From Oleispirillum sp963668495 (GTDB lineage Bacteria > Pseudomonadota > Alphaproteobacteria > Rhodospirillales > Rhodospirillaceae): a stretch of 64,000 bases of DNA. Within the stretch, counting starts at the first letter, position 1. The number at the start of each line of letters is the position of its first letter. Under the pieces are notes generated by a model. The model searched no databases and was not told the origin of the DNA. It worked only from the letters and a program-made list of their open reading frames with translations. The position numbers and the translations under genes were made by a program. Below, in pieces: positions 62,362-64,000 of the stretch. The DNA is taken from positions 2,232,001-2,296,000 of the forward strand of contig OY764545.1 of assembly GCA_963668495.1 (NCBI GenBank), given 5' to 3'.

Positions 62362-63149
62362 GCGACATTCTGAAGAAAATTTGCGCAACCAAGCGTGATG
62401 AAATTGCCGAAGCCAAGGCAAAGGTCAAGCTGTCCCAGCTTGTCCATCAGGTGGCTGAGCAGGCTCCACCGCGTGGGTTTGCTGCGGCTTTGACTGCGGC
62501 AGTAGACGCAGGAGGGTTTGGCCTCATTGCCGAGATCAAAAAGGCATCGCCCTCTGCCGGATTGATCCGTCCAGACTTTGATCCTGCCACATTAGCCAAA
62601 GCCTATGTCGCAGGTGGCGCAAATTGCCTCTCGGTTTTGACCGATGCGCCCTATTTTCAAGGCAATGAGTCCTATCTAAAGCAAGCAATTTCAGCATGTT
62701 CTATACCTATCCTTAGAAAAGACTTTATGCTCGATCCTTATCAGGTGATTGAGGCACGCGCATGGGGCGCAGACTGCATCCTTCTGATCATGGCAGCGTT
62801 GGATGACGCCATGGCAAAGGAATTGGAGCAAACTGCACTTGATCTGAATATGGATGTACTGATTGAAGTCCATAACATGGATGAGTTCGAACGGGCGCTG
62901 AACCTGAAGAGCCCACTGCTTGGTGTGAACAATCGCAACCTGAAAACCATGGTGACGGATCTTGGCACAACTGAAGCCTTGGCTGCTGCCTGTCCTCAGG
63001 ATCGCGTTCTGATCGCGGAAAGCGGCTTGAAAACCCGCGCCGACCTCGACCGAATGGCTGCAGTTGGTGCGAAACGGTTCTTGGTCGGGGAATCCCTGAT
63101 GCGTCAGGACGATGTAACGCAGGCAACCCTGACCCTATTGCACGGCTAA
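62358..63149 (+). CDS. trpC: Indole-3-glycerol phosphate synthase
   Basis: 263-residue TIM-barrel enzyme closing the indole ring. GTG start overlaps the trpD stop. It shows AEIKKASPSAGLIR with the catalytic Glu and Lys, ILRKDFMLDPYQVIEARAWGADCILL, GVNNRNLKT, IAESGLKTRADL and GAKRFLVGESLMRQ. trpF, trpB and trpA are not in the window. lexA follows 122 bases downstream; moaC and moeA genes, which often lie between trpC and lexA in alphaproteobacteria, are absent here. Confidence 0.96.
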   Translation: MSDILKKICATKRDEIAEAKAKVKLSQLVHQVAEQAPPRGFAAALTAAVDAGGFGLIAEIKKASPSAGLIRPDFDPATLAKAYVAGGANCLSVLTDAPYFQGNESYLKQAISACSIPILRKDFMLDPYQVIEARAWGADCILLIMAALDDAMAKELEQTALDLNMDVLIEVHNMDEFERALNLKSPLLGVNNRNLKTMVTDLGTTEALAAACPQDRVLIAESGLKTRADLDRMAAVGAKRFLVGESLMRQDDVTQATLTLLHG

Positions 63150-63196
63150 GTCATGCATTGATTGCTCTTTCCTTGCCAGATCAGCAAAAAAGAATT

Positions 63197-63231
63197 AATG
63201 TGGAACATATGTACTCGTTATGTTTCACATT
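63197..63231 (+). promoter_or_regulatory. Inverted repeat before lexA: candidate SOS operator or trp terminator
   Basis: AATGTGGAACAT (63197-63208) and ATGTTTCACATT (63220-63231) form a 12-bp inverted repeat with one mismatch and an 11-base spacer. Inside, GTAC-TCGTTAT-GTTT (63211-63225) resembles the alphaproteobacterial SOS box GTTC-N7-GTTC with two mismatches, and GAACATATGTAC (63203-63214) resembles a Bacillus-type box. The T run that follows also lets the repeat serve as a terminator for the trp genes. Confidence 0.45.
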
Positions 63232-63271
63232 TTTTATACCTTTTTGCTATAGACCATGAGGACACAAGCCA

Positions 63272-63970
63272 ATGCTGACTCTCAAGCAACGCAAACTATT
63301 GCTGTTGATTGCTGATCATTTGAAAACCCATGGAGTTGTTCCCTCATTTGATGAAATGCGGGAAGGCATTGGCCTGAAATCAAAATCCGGCATTCACAGA
63401 TTGATTTCAAATTTGGAAGAGCGTGGCTATATCAAACGGCTTCCGCATCGTGCGCGCGCCCTTGAAATTCTCAGAATGCCGGAAGACATCGCCCAGGACA
63501 CGAAACCCAACAGCCCATTTGCCCCCAATGTCATTTCCGGCAACTTCCAGCGGGAACTAAGTGGAGCGCAAGTTGCCGGCAACGCCAATTCGGTTTCTAT
63601 ACCATTGTGTGGAAAAATCGCCGCCGGAACGCCGATCGAGGCATTGAACGATCATACCAATACCGTTGATATCCCTGCCTCTATGCTTTCTGGTGGGGAA
63701 CATTACGCCCTTACCATCGAAGGGGATTCCATGATTGAAGCCGGGATTTTCGATGGCGATATTGCGTTAATTCGCAAAACGGATACGGCGGAAAACGGAA
63801 CAATTGTTGTTGCGCTTGTGGATCAAAATGAAGCAACCCTGAAACGTCTGCGACGCAAAGGGGAATCTATCGCTTTGGAACCGGCGAATGTTCATTACGA
63901 GACCCGCATCTTTGGCCCGGACCGGGTTGCCGTGCAAGGACGCTTAGTCGGACTTATTCGCAAGTACTAA
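63272..63970 (+). CDS. lexA: SOS repressor LexA
   Basis: 232-residue transcriptional repressor of the SOS regulon. The N-terminal winged helix (VPSFDEMREGIGLKSKSGIHRLISNLEERGYIKRL) is the alphaproteobacterial type. The self-cleavage site is A118-G119 (CGKIAAGTPIE); the peptidase dyad is S153 (GDSMIEAGIF) and K191 (EATLKRLRR). GAGG lies upstream of the ATG with a slightly long spacing. It is preceded by a near-perfect inverted repeat in its promoter. The last 30 bases after its stop hold nothing recognisable. Confidence 0.95.
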   Translation: MLTLKQRKLLLLIADHLKTHGVVPSFDEMREGIGLKSKSGIHRLISNLEERGYIKRLPHRARALEILRMPEDIAQDTKPNSPFAPNVISGNFQRELSGAQVAGNANSVSIPLCGKIAAGTPIEALNDHTNTVDIPASMLSGGEHYALTIEGDSMIEAGIFDGDIALIRKTDTAENGTIVVALVDQNEATLKRLRRKGESIALEPANVHYETRIFGPDRVAVQGRLVGLIRKY

Positions 63971-64000
63971 CGTCCTGTCGCCAATGGCGACACCCTTGCT

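Noticed and set aside
1..64000. CRISPR arrays, insertion sequences, prophage
   Set aside because: No spaced direct repeats, transposase or phage structural genes were found when reading both strands.

Overview
The window is a gene-dense piece of a bacterial chromosome with about 61 protein genes, one tRNA and no phage, transposon or CRISPR signature. The protein families and gene orders point to an alphaproteobacterium, most likely of the Rhodospirillales broad group. The main signs are ntrX-trkA-dat-hfq-hflX, a single bifunctional Rsh protein, a pyruvate dehydrogenase E1-beta with its own lipoyl domain, tpiA-secG-pyrG-kdsA-eno-ftsB-pdhABC-lpd-lipA in one line, and trpE/trpGDC next to an alphaproteobacterial-type LexA. 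Genus cannot be decided from this sequence. KdsA shows an LPS-bearing (Gram-negative) envelope, and several lipoproteins and periplasmic enzymes agree with that.

Layout. 1-6.1 kb (+): the 3' end of ntrX, then trkA, a D-amino acid transaminase, a HAD phosphatase, hfq, hflX and an inositol-monophosphatase-family gene. 6.1-7.6 kb (-): mazG and a coupled unknown lipoprotein. 7.7-9.7 kb (+): an FkbM methyltransferase and a nicotinamidase-like hydrolase, with a decayed partial copy of the hydrolase between them. 9.7-19.1 kb (-): MBL hydrolase, tatD, metG, holB, tmk, dacC-type carboxypeptidase, rlpA, an MltB-type transglycosylase and glk. tRNA-Ser(UGA) and a CorA-family transporter follow on +. 20.4-31.9 kb (-): cyclase, TRIC-type channel, parC, recO, era, rnc, lepB, acpS, pdxJ, rsh, rpoZ and folK. 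32.3-33.6 kb (+): NYN nuclease and type 5-like uracil-DNA glycosylase. 33.6-35.0 kb (-): smpB and dapA. 35.1-37.2 kb (+): soluble lytic transglycosylase. 37.3-39.1 kb (-): bactofilin and M23 peptidase. 39.4-42.3 kb (+): pgpA, pncC and two tandem alpha-carbonic anhydrases. 42.4-55.9 kb (-): YchJ, a COQ10-like START protein, lipA, lpd, pdhCBA, ftsB, eno, kdsA, pyrG, secG and tpiA. 56.1-63.1 kb (+): ppiD, trpE, trpG, trpD and trpC, with a divergent polysaccharide deacetylase gene on the minus strand. lexA closes the window.

How the genes work together. Most are housekeeping: protein and RNA maturation (era, rnc, lepB, smpB, secG, ppiD), replication and repair (holB, tmk, parC, recO, UDG, lexA), peptidoglycan remodelling (DacC, RlpA, MltB, Slt, bactofilin/M23, deacetylase), pyruvate oxidation with lipoate synthesis, stringent response (rsh, rpoZ) and tryptophan synthesis.

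The main anomalies are a one-base frameshift that removes the catalytic C-terminus of lpd, a fossil fragment of the nicotinamidase-like gene, the tandem carbonic anhydrases with a foldable leader, and a near-perfect inverted repeat in front of lexA. I did not find a convincing previously undescribed multi-gene system; most of the window is conserved core genome.
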